From JBMNQH01 sp050944035 (GTDB taxonomy: Bacteria > Bacillota > Clostridia > Oscillospirales > Oscillospiraceae): DNA of 64,000 nt. A program made the position numbers and the translations under genes. The stretch's first letter is position 1. Each line of letters opens with the position of its first letter. The DNA is taken from positions 62,001-126,000 of the forward strand of contig JBMNQH010000002.1 of assembly GCA_050944035.1 (NCBI GenBank), read 5' to 3'. The notes beneath the pieces are model-generated. The model made no database searches. It was not told the DNA's origin and was given only the letters and a program-made list of their open reading frames with translations. Shown in pieces: positions 7,967 to 16,405 of the stretch.

Positions 7967-9061
7967 ATGCAAGAATCTCATCCGATCCGACACTTCGCAC
8001 CGAGTTGGTTTGCACTCGTCATGGGTACCGGTGGGCTGGCAAATATTCTCTGGAAATGGCAAGATCACTGGTATCCCACCCGTTGGTTTGGGTTGGCACT
8101 TGCCGCAATCGCAATTTTCTCCTACTGCATTATCCTGGTGGTCTGGTCCCTGCGCTGGATCCGTTATCCAAACTATGCGGTGCGCGATCTTCATCATCCC
8201 GTAACCTCCAATTTCTATGTGACAACCGGGATCGCAACGGTCATCATTGCCACGAATCTTTATAATATCTGGAGTGTATGGCTGCCGCAGTATGGTGTTT
8301 ATCTGGCCTGTATGCTTCTTTGGATCATCTCCTGTGTGATTGTGGTCTTTTGTACGTTCTATACAACATACCGCATATTCAGCGCACAAGAGGCTTTTGC
8401 ACCGCAGATGGTGAATTTCGCCTGGCTGATGGCCCCGATTGCCAATATGGCGGTCCTGTTGATCGGCTGCCCGGTCTTTTCGATGTCTCTGACCTATCAG
8501 CCGTCCCTTTCTCTCATTCTCTTCACAACAAATGCCGCTTTTTTCGGGATTGGTTTTTTCCTGTTTTTCTTTATCAGTGCCATTGTCTTTGTGCGGCTGG
8601 CACAGGCAGAACTTCCAACCCCAGCCACAACGCCCACGTTTGGAATTTTTCTCAGCGCGGTCGGTCTGGCCGCAGGCACTTTCTTTGATCTTGGCAGCAA
8701 CGCCGTTGCACTGGGGCTGCTCGCTTCTGTAGAACTCGTGAACCTTCTCTGTATGATTACCTGGGGATTCGGTATCTGGATTATCGGCATCATTTTCCTG
8801 ATCTGCCTTTATCATGTCCGGCACGGCGGCATGCCGTTTACGCTGGGTTGGTGGGCTTTCACCTTTCCGCTCGCCGCCTACACCATTGCCAGTCTGAAAA
8901 TTTTTGGCGCCTATCCCTGCGGGTTTACCGGTGGTTACACAGTATTCCTCACTGTCCTATTATCTGTACTCTGGATTTATATCTTTTTTAACACGCTGCG
9001 CGGTATCCGGAACGGCAGTGTATTTCTGGGAACACCGCTCCATGATCGAGAATCGGTCTGA
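7967..9061 (+). CDS. TDT-family transporter (TehA/SLAC1-like channel)
   Basis: A 364-residue membrane protein with about ten hydrophobic helices, of the tellurite-resistance/dicarboxylate transporter family that also contains plant SLAC1 anion channels. Family features include the start PSWFALVMGTGGLANIL, the regularly spaced helices, and a Gly/Phe-rich last third (FGIGFFLFFFISA, MPFTLGWWAFTFPLAAYT). ATG at 7967 has GGGAGG close upstream. The likely role is anion or weak-acid passage across the membrane; substrate is not deducible and true tellurite resistance should not be assumed. Monocistronic, ending at a hairpin. Confidence 0.88.
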   Translation: MQESHPIRHFAPSWFALVMGTGGLANILWKWQDHWYPTRWFGLALAAIAIFSYCIILVVWSLRWIRYPNYAVRDLHHPVTSNFYVTTGIATVIIATNLYNIWSVWLPQYGVYLACMLLWIISCVIVVFCTFYTTYRIFSAQEAFAPQMVNFAWLMAPIANMAVLLIGCPVFSMSLTYQPSLSLILFTTNAAFFGIGFFLFFFISAIVFVRLAQAELPTPATTPTFGIFLSAVGLAAGTFFDLGSNAVALGLLASVELVNLLCMITWGFGIWIIGIIFLICLYHVRHGGMPFTLGWWAFTFPLAAYTIASLKIFGAYPCGFTGGYTVFLTVLLSVLWIYIFFNTLRGIRNGSVFLGTPLHDRESV

Positions 9062-9071
9062 ATCGCTTTCA

Positions 9072-9105
9072 ATCCCCTGTTTGCTTTCATTGGCAGACAG
9101 GGGAT
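9072..9105 (+). terminator. Hairpin after the TDT transporter gene
   Basis: ATCCCCTGTTTGC pairs with GCAGACAGGGGAT (13-base arms, one G-U pair). The T-tract is poor, so termination strength is uncertain. Confidence 0.6.
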
Positions 9106-9182
9106 CTTCGCTATAAGATTTATCCCAGAAAAACAAAACCGGGAAATACAGTGTCATCTTTATAATATTTTTATAAAAATCG

Positions 9183-9191
9183 TGATATAAT
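9183..9191 (+). promoter_or_regulatory. Extended -10 promoter of the ABC exporter operon
   Basis: TGA followed by a perfect TATAAT, about 44 bases before the ATPase gene. The -35 region is AT-rich without a good box. Confidence 0.5.
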
Positions 9192-9234
9192 GGGACATCA
9201 TTGAGAAGCAAAGCGATTGAAGGAGTCACAAACC

Positions 9235-10110
9235 ATGAAGGGAATTGAAACCACCAATCTGACAAAATATTATGGCAAAGCGCGCGGGATTGTGGACTTA
9301 ACATTCGCCGTGGAAGAGGGTGCATTTTTCGGGTTCATCGGCCCCAATGGCGCGGGCAAGTCCACCGCGATCCGTACCCTGCTCGGCCTGATTGCTCCCA
9401 CCTCTGGCAGTGCCATGGTACTTGGGAAACCGCTCTCCTGTGCGACGGACTATCTGTCACAGGTAGGATATATGCCGTCAGAGGCCATGTTCTATGGCAG
9501 AATGCGTGTTGGAGACCTACTCTCTTACTCCGCCAAACTGCGGCACATGGACTGCACGGAGGAAGCAAACGTGCTCTGTGAGACATTACACCTCGATCGC
9601 AGCAAACACATAGAGGAACTGTCGCTTGGAAATCGCAAAAAAGTTTCCATTGTCTGTGCGCTGCAACACAAACCAAAGCTCTATATTTTGGACGAGCCCA
9701 CCAGCGGACTGGATCCTTTGATACAGAAGGCATTTTTTGATCTTCTGAAAGAACGAAATCGGGAAGGGGCCACCGTGTTTTTCTCCTCTCATGTCCTGTC
9801 AGAAGTACAGCACAACTGCACACAGGCAGCAATCATTCGTGCAGGCCGTCTGGTTACGGTGGACAGTATAGAAAATCTGTCACGATCCAACGCAAAACGT
9901 GTCACACTACAGGGTATAACAGCACTTCCGACATCTATTGCAGCAAAATCCGTCCGCACTTTGGGAAACAGCGTCAGCTTTCTGTATCAGGGAGAGATCA
10001 AACCACTCCTTGCCGAGCTGCATCGTCTGCCCATTACCGACATGACTGTGACCGAGCCGGAACTGGAAGAAATCTTCCTGCACTATTATGAAAAAGGAGA
10101 AGAAGAATGA
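9235..10110 (+). CDS. ABC exporter ATP-binding protein
   Basis: A 291-residue ATPase of the CcmA/BcrA type. Walker A GPNGAGKST is at 36-44, then an LSLGNRKK signature variant, Walker B LYILDEP and the D-loop SGLDPL, followed by a C-terminal extension typical of drug and lantibiotic exporters. The ATG at 9235 has AAGGAG nine bases upstream; an in-frame TTG further up is not needed. The permease gene overlaps by four bases (ATGA). The pair probably exports a drug, peptide or lipid-linked compound, but no resistance or peptide gene is adjacent to name the substrate. Confidence 0.9.
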   Translation: MKGIETTNLTKYYGKARGIVDLTFAVEEGAFFGFIGPNGAGKSTAIRTLLGLIAPTSGSAMVLGKPLSCATDYLSQVGYMPSEAMFYGRMRVGDLLSYSAKLRHMDCTEEANVLCETLHLDRSKHIEELSLGNRKKVSIVCALQHKPKLYILDEPTSGLDPLIQKAFFDLLKERNREGATVFFSSHVLSEVQHNCTQAAIIRAGRLVTVDSIENLSRSNAKRVTLQGITALPTSIAAKSVRTLGNSVSFLYQGEIKPLLAELHRLPITDMTVTEPELEEIFLHYYEKGEEE

Positions 10111-10895
10111 TCGTCTTTGGAATGGAACTGCGCCGCGGGCGCAAAGGCCTGTTTATCTGGTCCATGTCCATCGCATTCATGCTGGTGATCTGCGTTCTGA
10201 TGTTTCCTGAAATGCGGGATCAGATGGACAGCGTTTCAGAAATGTTTGCCAATATGGGTGGATTTACACAGGCCTTTGGTATGGATCGTTTGAACTTTGG
10301 CTCACTGATCGGGTTTTATGGTGTGGAGTGCGGCAATATTTTGGGCATCGGCGGCGGTTTCTTCGCTGCTTACCTCGGAATTACCATGCTGGCAAAAGAA
10401 GAAAGTGAACATACGGCTGAATTCTTGCTAACTCATCCAGTTTCGCGTCTTTCCATCGTTTTTCAAAAACTGCTGGCAGTTGTCACGCAGATCCTCGTAA
10501 TGAATCTGCTTGTCTTTTTATTCAGCGTCGCTTCCATCCTCTTCATCGGGGAATCGCTCCCCATGCGGGAACTGCTTCTTTTGCACGGTGCTTACTTCAT
10601 TTTACAGCTTGAAATCGGTCTGATATGCTTCGGCATTTCCGCTTTTCTCCGGCGTGGCAGCATTGGGGTCGGCTTGGGACTGGCTGCCATTTTCTACTTT
10701 ATGAACATCCTCTGCAACATCAGCAGTAACACAGAATTCCTGCAATACATCACGCCATTTGCCTATGCCGAACCTGCCGACATCGTAGAGCATACATCGC
10801 TCGATACAAAGCTGATCCTGCTCGGTTGTCTGTATGCAATCGTAGCCGTTCTTTTGGGTCTGATTCGATACCGGCAAAAAGACATTGCCGCTTGA
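10107..10895 (+). CDS. ABC-2 type permease of the exporter
   Basis: A 262-residue membrane protein with about six helices that partners the ATPase upstream. It begins MIVFGMELRRGRKGLFIW, has the large loop after helix one, the segment AKEESEHTAEFLLTHPVSR (an EE..gT.e.ll..P.sr pattern typical of BcrB/ABC2 permeases just after helix two), and a final helix before RYRQKDIAA. It overlaps the ATPase gene by ATGA and is followed by a clear terminator, so the operon has two genes. Substrate unknown. Confidence 0.88.
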   Translation: MIVFGMELRRGRKGLFIWSMSIAFMLVICVLMFPEMRDQMDSVSEMFANMGGFTQAFGMDRLNFGSLIGFYGVECGNILGIGGGFFAAYLGITMLAKEESEHTAEFLLTHPVSRLSIVFQKLLAVVTQILVMNLLVFLFSVASILFIGESLPMRELLLLHGAYFILQLEIGLICFGISAFLRRGSIGVGLGLAAIFYFMNILCNISSNTEFLQYITPFAYAEPADIVEHTSLDTKLILLGCLYAIVAVLLGLIRYRQKDIAA

Positions 10896-10930
10896 TCCGG
10901 CAACTACAAAGGAATCTTCGCTCTATGGGA

Positions 10931-10965
10931 AAAGGCGGACAGATACCTGTCCGCCTCTCTGTTTC
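10931..10965 (+). terminator. Terminator of the ABC exporter operon
   Basis: AGGCGGACAG/CTGTCCGCCT arms with an ATAC loop, followed by CTCTGTTT. Confidence 0.8.
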
Positions 10966-11015
10966 ACAGATTGCTGGGAAGCACCGATTCAAAGCTGCAT
11001 TGCTTTCGTGCTATA

Positions 11016-11044
11016 TTGACAAAAAACGGCAGAGCCTTTATAAT
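11016..11044 (+). promoter_or_regulatory. Consensus sigma-A promoter of the nhaC-like gene
   Basis: Perfect TTGACA (11016-11021), 17-base spacer, perfect TATAAT (11039-11044). It lies about 185 bases before the start codon, which implies a long structured leader. Confidence 0.88.
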
Positions 11045-11072
11045 GTCTTTGTGAAAGAAAGCCTTATATACA

Positions 11073-11148
11073 ATGAAGCGCATATCCAGTTCCTATGATA
11101 CGCAACGCGCTCTTGTCCTGAATGTGATAAAAGGATAAGAGCTTTTTT
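11073..11148 (+). promoter_or_regulatory. Leader attenuator before the nhaC-like gene (terminator plus possible leader ORF)
   Basis: An intrinsic terminator, GCTCTTGTCC/GGATAAGAGC (11109-11118/11133-11142, one G-U pair) then TTTTTT, stands between the promoter and the gene. A 21-codon ORF (ATG 11073 to TAA 11136-11138) runs through the 5' arm and stops in the 3' arm, but its ribosome site is weak. AGCGC (11077-11081) can pair with GCGCT (11107-11111), which would compete with the terminator. A further hairpin, GTTTTCTTTT/AAAAAGAAAAC, sits just before the AGGAGG-like site. I do not recognise a known riboswitch. The rest of the 10896-11229 gap holds only the exporter terminator and promoter. 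Confidence 0.55.
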
Positions 11149-11229
11149 CTTGCCCGTATCAGCCCGTTTGGATACCATACCGGTTTTCTTTTGCAAAAAC
11201 TGTAAAAAGAAAACATTTGGAGGAATTGT

Positions 11230-12552
11230 ATGAACGAACAGAATAAAGGCAGGGGCATTGCGCTGCTCCCTATTTTGGTATTTCTTGTCCTGTATCTGGG
11301 ACTGGGTATTTTATTTGAGTACGTTATGAAAATCGAGATGGGCTTCTATAACATCCCGATCGTCGTCGCCTTCATGGTGGCCATTTTGGTTGCCTGCTTG
11401 CAGAATCGCAGCGTTTCCTTTGACGATAAACTGGAACTCATGGCAAAAGGTGTTGGCGACAAAAACATTATGACCATGATCCTGATCTTCTTGGTCGCCG
11501 GCGTCTTTGTTGGCGTTGTTGGCCGCTCCAGCGCAGAAAGCGTAGCTTATTTCATGCTTTCCATCATCCCTGCAAAGTTTGCCGTCGCAGTTCTCTTTGT
11601 CGTCTCCTGCTTTGTCTCCACTGCAATGGGCACTTCCTGCGGCACGATTGCGCTGATTGCGCCAATTGCCGTTGCCGTCGCAGATGTTTCCGGTTTCAGT
11701 CTGCCGCTTTGCATCGCAACCGTCATGGGCGGCGCCATGTTTGGCGACAATCTTTCCTTTATCTCTGACACAACCATCGCGGCCTGCAATACCCAGGGCT
11801 GCGCCATGCGCGATAAATTCCGGGCAAACTTCTGGATCGCCCTGCCCGCAGCAATCGCAACTCTGATCTTGATCTTGGTCTTTTCCTTCAACACCCAGAT
11901 CAACGACAAAATCACGGAAGAATACCATCTGCTCCAGCTCATTCCCTACATTCTGGTTCTGGTCGGCGGCGTCGCCGGGCTGAATGTTTTCATTGTCTTG
12001 CTGGTCGGTATTTTCTCTGGCAGTATCATTATGCTTGCAACCGGAAGCGTTGCAGCCACCGATTTGCTGGCCAACATGGGTACCGGTGCATCTGGTATGT
12101 TTGAAACCATTCTGGTCACCATCCTCGTTTCCGCCATGTGTGGCCTGATCCGGGCATACGGCGGCTTCGATTCCCTGCTCTATCATATCAAAAAGATGTT
12201 CAAAGGTAACAAGGGCGGTCAGGTCGGCATGGGTCTGCTGGTTGGCGCAATGGATATTGCCACGGCAAACAACACGGTTGCTATCGTTATGGCGGGTCCG
12301 ATCGCTAAGGAAATGAGCACCTCCTACGGCATTTCTCCCAAACGGGCAGCCTCCATTCTGGATACGTTCAGCTGTATTTTCCAGGGTATTATCCCCTACG
12401 GTGCACAGATGCTGTACGCTGTTTCCGCCGTTGTCACGTTGGGACATACCATTTCCGCCTTTGATATTATCCCATTCCTGTTCTACCCGTTCCTGCTCGC
12501 AGTCAGTTCCTTTATCTGGATTGCACTCAGTAAGGAAAAAAAGGCTTCTTAA
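11230..12552 (+). CDS. NhaC-family Na+/H+ antiporter
   Basis: A 440-residue membrane protein with about eleven to twelve helices. The segments STAMGTSCGTIALIAPIA, GGAMFGDNLSFISDTTIAA and the late MDIATANNTVAIVMAGPIAKEM are the pseudo-repeated, substrate-cavity-type segments of the NhaC/ion transporter superfamily. It should exchange Na+ or an amino or organic acid against protons; some family members are malate-lactate or amino acid antiporters, so the ion call is tentative. ATG at 11230 has a TTGGAGGAA site. It is controlled by a consensus promoter and a leader terminator, and is followed by another terminator. Confidence 0.85.
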   Translation: MNEQNKGRGIALLPILVFLVLYLGLGILFEYVMKIEMGFYNIPIVVAFMVAILVACLQNRSVSFDDKLELMAKGVGDKNIMTMILIFLVAGVFVGVVGRSSAESVAYFMLSIIPAKFAVAVLFVVSCFVSTAMGTSCGTIALIAPIAVAVADVSGFSLPLCIATVMGGAMFGDNLSFISDTTIAACNTQGCAMRDKFRANFWIALPAAIATLILILVFSFNTQINDKITEEYHLLQLIPYILVLVGGVAGLNVFIVLLVGIFSGSIIMLATGSVAATDLLANMGTGASGMFETILVTILVSAMCGLIRAYGGFDSLLYHIKKMFKGNKGGQVGMGLLVGAMDIATANNTVAIVMAGPIAKEMSTSYGISPKRAASILDTFSCIFQGIIPYGAQMLYAVSAVVTLGHTISAFDIIPFLFYPFLLAVSSFIWIALSKEKKAS

Positions 12553-12558
12553 TTTTAA

Positions 12559-12593
12559 ACCCCATCAAGCCACGGTTTGATGGGGTAATTTTT
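12559..12593 (+). terminator. Terminator after the nhaC-like gene
   Basis: ACCCCATCAA/TTGATGGGGT arms followed by AATTTTTAT. It ends only a few bases before the ribosome site of the next gene. Confidence 0.85.
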
Positions 12594-12605
12594 ATCGAGG
12601 AAAAA

Positions 12606-13052
12606 ATGATTGTTAGAAAATATGATCCGTCAGACTGTAAAACATTGACCGAATTATTCTACGACACTGTTCACTCTGTTAACACAAAAGACTATACACA
12701 AGAACAGCTAAATGCATGGGCAACCGGAAATGTAGACGTGAAATCATGGAATCGAACTTTTTCAGAACACTTTACTGTTGTTGCTGTTACAAATGATGTC
12801 ATAGTGGGATTTGGGGATATCGATCGAACCGGACTGCTAGATAAATTATTCGTTCACAAAGAATATCAGCGCAAAGGCGTTGCAACTGCAATTTGTGATG
12901 AGTTGGAACGGGCTTTTGATATAGATAAACTACATGCTTATGTATCGATAACAGCCAGACCGTTTTTTGAAAAACGAGGATATCATATTGTAAAAAAGCA
13001 GCAGGTAAAAAGAAACGGTGTACTTCTGACAAATTACGTTATGGAAAAGTAA
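12606..13052 (+). CDS. GNAT-family N-acetyltransferase
   Basis: A 148-residue acetyl-CoA-dependent transferase. Motif A is DKLFVHKEYQRKGVATAICDELE (positions about 78-100), with the acetyl-CoA loop QRKGVA, and motif B is ARPFFEKRGYHIVKKQQV. Family members of this size often act on small amines or protein N-termini; the substrate is unknown. The gene is distinctly more AT-rich than its neighbours, which may reflect recent acquisition. It starts immediately downstream of the nhaC terminator with a GAGG site, so it depends on read-through or a promoter hidden in the terminator region, and ends at a strong bidirectional terminator. Confidence 0.85.
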   Translation: MIVRKYDPSDCKTLTELFYDTVHSVNTKDYTQEQLNAWATGNVDVKSWNRTFSEHFTVVAVTNDVIVGFGDIDRTGLLDKLFVHKEYQRKGVATAICDELERAFDIDKLHAYVSITARPFFEKRGYHIVKKQQVKRNGVLLTNYVMEK

Positions 13053-13088
13053 AACCGGCCCAGTCCACCATGATGGACTGGGCCGGTT
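13053..13088. terminator. Bidirectional terminator between the acetyltransferase gene and guaB
   Basis: AACCGGCCCAGTCCA pairs with TGGACTGGGCCGGTT with a short loop; convergent genes on both sides. Confidence 0.9.
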
Positions 13089-13100
13089 CCTTATTATACA

Positions 13101-14606
13101 TTATTTGATCTGTGTAATGTTGTCCTTCAGCAGAACGTCATGGGCACCGCCTTCGACAATGCTGGTTGCAGAGACCAGCGTAATCTTTGCGTTCTCCTGC
13201 AATTCGGGGATGCTGGTTGCACCACAGTTACACATGGTCGACTTGACCTTATTCAAGGTCATGCGGACATTGTCCGCCAGCGCACCGGCATAAGGAACAT
13301 AGGAATCAACGCCTTCTTCAAACGAGAGCTTTTTTGCACCGCCCATATCATAGCGCTGCCAGTTTCTGGCACGGGCAGAACCTTCGCCCCAGTACTCTTT
13401 CATGTAGTTTCCATTGATCGTAATCCGCTGGGTGGGGCTCTCGTCAAAACGTGCAAAGTAACGGCCCAGCATGACAAAGTCTGCACCCATGGCCAGCGCA
13501 AGTGTCACATGATAGTCGTGAACAATGCCGCCGTCCGAACAGATGGGAATATAAATGCCGGTTTCCTGATAGTACTCATCCCGCGCAGCCGCAACTTCCT
13601 GCACTGCGGTTGCCTGACCGCGGCCAATACCCTTCTGCTCACGGGTGATGCAAATGGAACCGCCGCCGATGCCGATCTTGATAAAGTCTGCACCTGCATT
13701 TGCCAGGAATAGGAAGCCTTCCTTGTCAACAACATTGCCCGCGCCAACCTTCACGGTATCGCCGTATTTTTCGCGGATAAACCGCAGCGTGTTGGCCTGC
13801 CATGCTGAAAATCCCTCAGAGGAGTCGATACAAAGTACGTCTGCACCCGCTTCAATCAGTGCGGGAACGCGCTCTTCATAGTCTCGTGTATTGATACCAG
13901 CACCGACAACATAGCGCTTGGAAGCGTCCAGCAGTTCAATGGGATTCTTCTTATGTGCATCGTAGTCCTTACGGAATACAAAATAGAGCAGACGCCCTTC
14001 CTTGTCGATAATGGGCAGTGTATTGAGCTTATGATCCCAGATGATGTCGTTGGCTTCCTTCAGGGTTGTACTCTCATTGCCGTAAATCAGAGAGGAAAAC
14101 GGGGTCATAAAGTCCCGGACCAGGGTAGCGGGATCCATACGGCTGACGCGGTAGTCGCGGCTGGTAACGATACCGACCAGCTTGCCGTGGGAAGTGCCGT
14201 CATCCGTAACCGCAATGGTATTGTGAGAAGTCCGCTCACGCAACTCCAGAATATCCGCCAGTGTTGCATCCGGGCGAATGTTGGAATCGCTGGTCACGAA
14301 ACCGGCCTTGTAGTTCTTGACTTTACGGACCATCTCCGCCTCATCTTCGATGGACTGGGAACCATAAATAAAGGAAATGCCGCCTTCCTTTGCGAGCGCA
14401 ACAGCCAGACGATCGCCGGAGACGGACTGCATAATGGCAGAAACAAGAGGAATATTCATGGTCAAAGCAGGTTCCTCGCCACGCTTAAACTTGACAACAG
14501 GAGTTTTCAGACTGACATTCGCAGGCATACACTGCTCAGAGGAGTAACCGGGAACGAGAAGATATTCGTTAAAAGTGTGAGAGGGTTCACTGTAATAAAA
14601 CGCCAT
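13101..14606 (-). CDS. guaB: IMP dehydrogenase
   Basis: A 501-residue enzyme that oxidises IMP to XMP with NAD+, the committed step to GMP. The barrel start (NIPLVSAIMQSVSG), two CBS domains between about 100 and 215, and the catalytic loop GIGGGSICITRE with Cys319 are present. The flap region with QRYDMGGAKKLSFEEGVDSY is slightly unlike the usual RY.G type but matches the longer IMPDH variant of Clostridia. ATG at 14606 follows AAAGGAGAAA. The purine permease gene lies just upstream in the same direction but has its own terminator, so the two genes are separate units on a shared theme. Confidence 0.95.
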   Translation of the reverse strand: MAFYYSEPSHTFNEYLLVPGYSSEQCMPANVSLKTPVVKFKRGEEPALTMNIPLVSAIMQSVSGDRLAVALAKEGGISFIYGSQSIEDEAEMVRKVKNYKAGFVTSDSNIRPDATLADILELRERTSHNTIAVTDDGTSHGKLVGIVTSRDYRVSRMDPATLVRDFMTPFSSLIYGNESTTLKEANDIIWDHKLNTLPIIDKEGRLLYFVFRKDYDAHKKNPIELLDASKRYVVGAGINTRDYEERVPALIEAGADVLCIDSSEGFSAWQANTLRFIREKYGDTVKVGAGNVVDKEGFLFLANAGADFIKIGIGGGSICITREQKGIGRGQATAVQEVAAARDEYYQETGIYIPICSDGGIVHDYHVTLALAMGADFVMLGRYFARFDESPTQRITINGNYMKEYWGEGSARARNWQRYDMGGAKKLSFEEGVDSYVPYAGALADNVRMTLNKVKSTMCNCGATSIPELQENAKITLVSATSIVEGGAHDVLLKDNITQIK

Positions 14607-14652
14607 GTTTATTTCTCCTTTTTAATCATAATATTGCGATAAGATTACAAAC

Positions 14653-14681
14653 ATTATAAAACAAAGCCTTTACAAAAGCAA
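14653..14681 (-). promoter_or_regulatory. Probable guaB promoter
   Basis: Minus strand TTGCTT (14676-14681), 17 bases, perfect TATAAT (14653-14658), about 46 bases upstream of guaB. I found no purine riboswitch core here. Confidence 0.55.
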
Positions 14682-14763
14682 TCGGCAGACTGCAATACAT
14701 TTCACAGGAATTTTGTTTTGCCTTGTCACATTCGATGTATGAATAAAATGAAATCAATGAAGG

Positions 14764-14801
14764 AAAAACAGCGTACACAGATGATCTTGTGTACGCTGTT
14801 T
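14764..14801 (-). terminator. Terminator of the purine permease gene
   Basis: AACAGCGTACACA/TGTGTACGCTGTT hairpin followed on the minus strand by TTTTTCC, just after the permease stop. Confidence 0.85.
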
Positions 14802-14817
14802 TCTTTCAATGAATGAA

Positions 14818-16215
14818 TCAGTGGGTCAGGACGAAGGTCAGCAGGAACAGGATGGTAATCACCCAAGTGCCGCCATTGACCTCTTTTGCCTTTCCAAGTG
14901 CAAGTTTAATCAGAACATAAGAGATGAGACCCAGCGCAATACCGTAGCTGATGTTGTAGGTAAACGGCATCATGGCAACGGTCAAAAATGCGGGAACCGC
15001 AACCTCGATATCGGTCCATTCAATATTCCTGACACAGTTCATCATCAAAATGCCGACATAGATCAGCGCAGCTGCCGTTGCATAGGTTGGAATTAACTGG
15101 GCAATGGGGCTGATAAACATGGCAATAAAGAACAAAATGGCAGTGACAATGGCAGCAAATCCAGTTTTGCCCCCTTCACCAATACCGGCGGAGGATTCTA
15201 CAAAAGTGGTAACCGTAGACGTACCGCACAGTGCACCGGCCGTCGTCGCAATTGCATCGGCCAGCATGGCTTTTTCCATATTGGGAACCTTGCCATCTTC
15301 GGTCAGCAGATTGCCGCGGGAACACGCACCATACAGCGTACCCAGGGTGTCAAACATATCAACCATACAAAATGCCAAAGAGGTCGTAATAAACACCACA
15401 ACCAGGCTGCCTGTGCTGTGCGTTGCCAGATAACCGGAAAAATCAAAGCCTTCCGTAAACACCTTCAAAAATGCCTGAGACTGAAAATCGGCAAAGGCAG
15501 ACAGCGGATTGAAGCTCAGGGTTTCTGCAAAACCTTTATAAAAATCGGGGACGGTGAAACCAAGTGCATAGTACAGAATCGAGCCGCCCACAATGCCAAA
15601 AAGGACGGAGCCGCGGACATTCTTCTTTGCCAGAACTGCAATGGCGATCAGTGCGATAAAGGTTACGAGCAAAGGCATCACCTGTGCCCAGGTGGTGGTA
15701 CCGCCGTACAGGTTGAAGGAGGCCAGTGCAACGCCGGTGCTGCTGTTTGCCACAACAATCCCTGCATTTTGCAGGCCAATGAAAGCGATAAACAGACCGA
15801 TACCGGCCGGAATCGCAATGCGGACTGCATCGGGGATGGCTTCAAAGATTTTTTCACGCAGACCGGTCAGCGTCAGCAGAATGAATATCAGGCCGTCAAT
15901 CAGGACGAAAAACAATGCATTTGCATACGTAAATCCCAAAGTGAAGCACACTGTATAGACAAAATAGGCATTAAGGCCCATGCCGGAAGCCTGTGCCAAC
16001 GGCAGGTTTGCCAGCAATCCAATTGCAACCGTACCAATGACGGCAGAAATTGCAGTTGCGATGTAAATCGCGCCATAGGAAACCGTGCCGAGCTCGGAAA
16101 ACATACCTGCGTTGACCATCAGAATATAGGCCATGGCCATAAACGTGGTAAGACCGGCCATAATCTCTGTCTTTACTGTTGAGCCCCGTTCATGAATTTT
16201 AAAATACTGTTCCAT
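14818..16215 (-). CDS. pbuG: Purine permease (AzgA/PbuG type, NCS2 superfamily)
   Basis: A 465-residue membrane transporter with about twelve to fourteen helices that imports guanine, hypoxanthine or adenine with protons. The AzgA-like start EIMAGLTTFMAMAYILMVN, the QASGMGLNAYFVYTV block, the VDMFDTLGTLYGACSR motif and the STVTTFVESSAGIGEGGKTG motif are all typical. ATG at 16215 has GGAGA close by. Its promoter lies about 55 bases upstream, leaving no room for a purine riboswitch. It sits next to guaB, which fits purine salvage feeding GMP synthesis. The exact base specificity is inferred from the family. Confidence 0.9.
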   Translation of the reverse strand: MEQYFKIHERGSTVKTEIMAGLTTFMAMAYILMVNAGMFSELGTVSYGAIYIATAISAVIGTVAIGLLANLPLAQASGMGLNAYFVYTVCFTLGFTYANALFFVLIDGLIFILLTLTGLREKIFEAIPDAVRIAIPAGIGLFIAFIGLQNAGIVVANSSTGVALASFNLYGGTTTWAQVMPLLVTFIALIAIAVLAKKNVRGSVLFGIVGGSILYYALGFTVPDFYKGFAETLSFNPLSAFADFQSQAFLKVFTEGFDFSGYLATHSTGSLVVVFITTSLAFCMVDMFDTLGTLYGACSRGNLLTEDGKVPNMEKAMLADAIATTAGALCGTSTVTTFVESSAGIGEGGKTGFAAIVTAILFFIAMFISPIAQLIPTYATAAALIYVGILMMNCVRNIEWTDIEVAVPAFLTVAMMPFTYNISYGIALGLISYVLIKLALGKAKEVNGGTWVITILFLLTFVLTH

Positions 16216-16269
16216 AACGATATCTCCAAATTTCCTCCTTTTATTTGTTAAAAATCAACGACAGGAGAA

Positions 16270-16298
16270 ATCATATCACACCACATATAGTGCGTCAA
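16270..16298 (-). promoter_or_regulatory. Sigma-A promoter of the purine permease gene
   Basis: Minus strand TTGACG (16293-16298), 17 bases, TATGAT (16270-16275) with an extended TGA. Confidence 0.75.
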
Positions 16299-16375
16299 GA
16301 TCATAATTCGACAAATTGATCTCGGATTAAAAATTCTTAAATCTGCGATCCAGCACAAAAAGCACTTAAGATTTA

Positions 16376-16384
16376 TGTTACAAT
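16376..16384 (+). promoter_or_regulatory. Extended -10 promoter of the two-component operon
   Basis: TGT followed by TACAAT, about 20 bases before the AACGGAGGTG ribosome site. Upstream, two CTTAA-containing half-sites (near 16335 and 16364) could be an autoregulatory site. Confidence 0.45.
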
Positions 16385-16405
16385 AAAGCAAACGGAGGTG
16401 ACTGT

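Noticed and set aside
11311..12447. 378-codon minus-strand open frame inside the nhaC-like gene
   Set aside because: Composition (many Gly, Asp, Asn, His) is that of an antisense shadow of hydrophobic membrane codons.
14607..14760. Purine riboswitch upstream of guaB or the purine permease
   Set aside because: Neither leader contains the conserved loop-loop core, and the permease leader is too short; ordinary promoters explain both.
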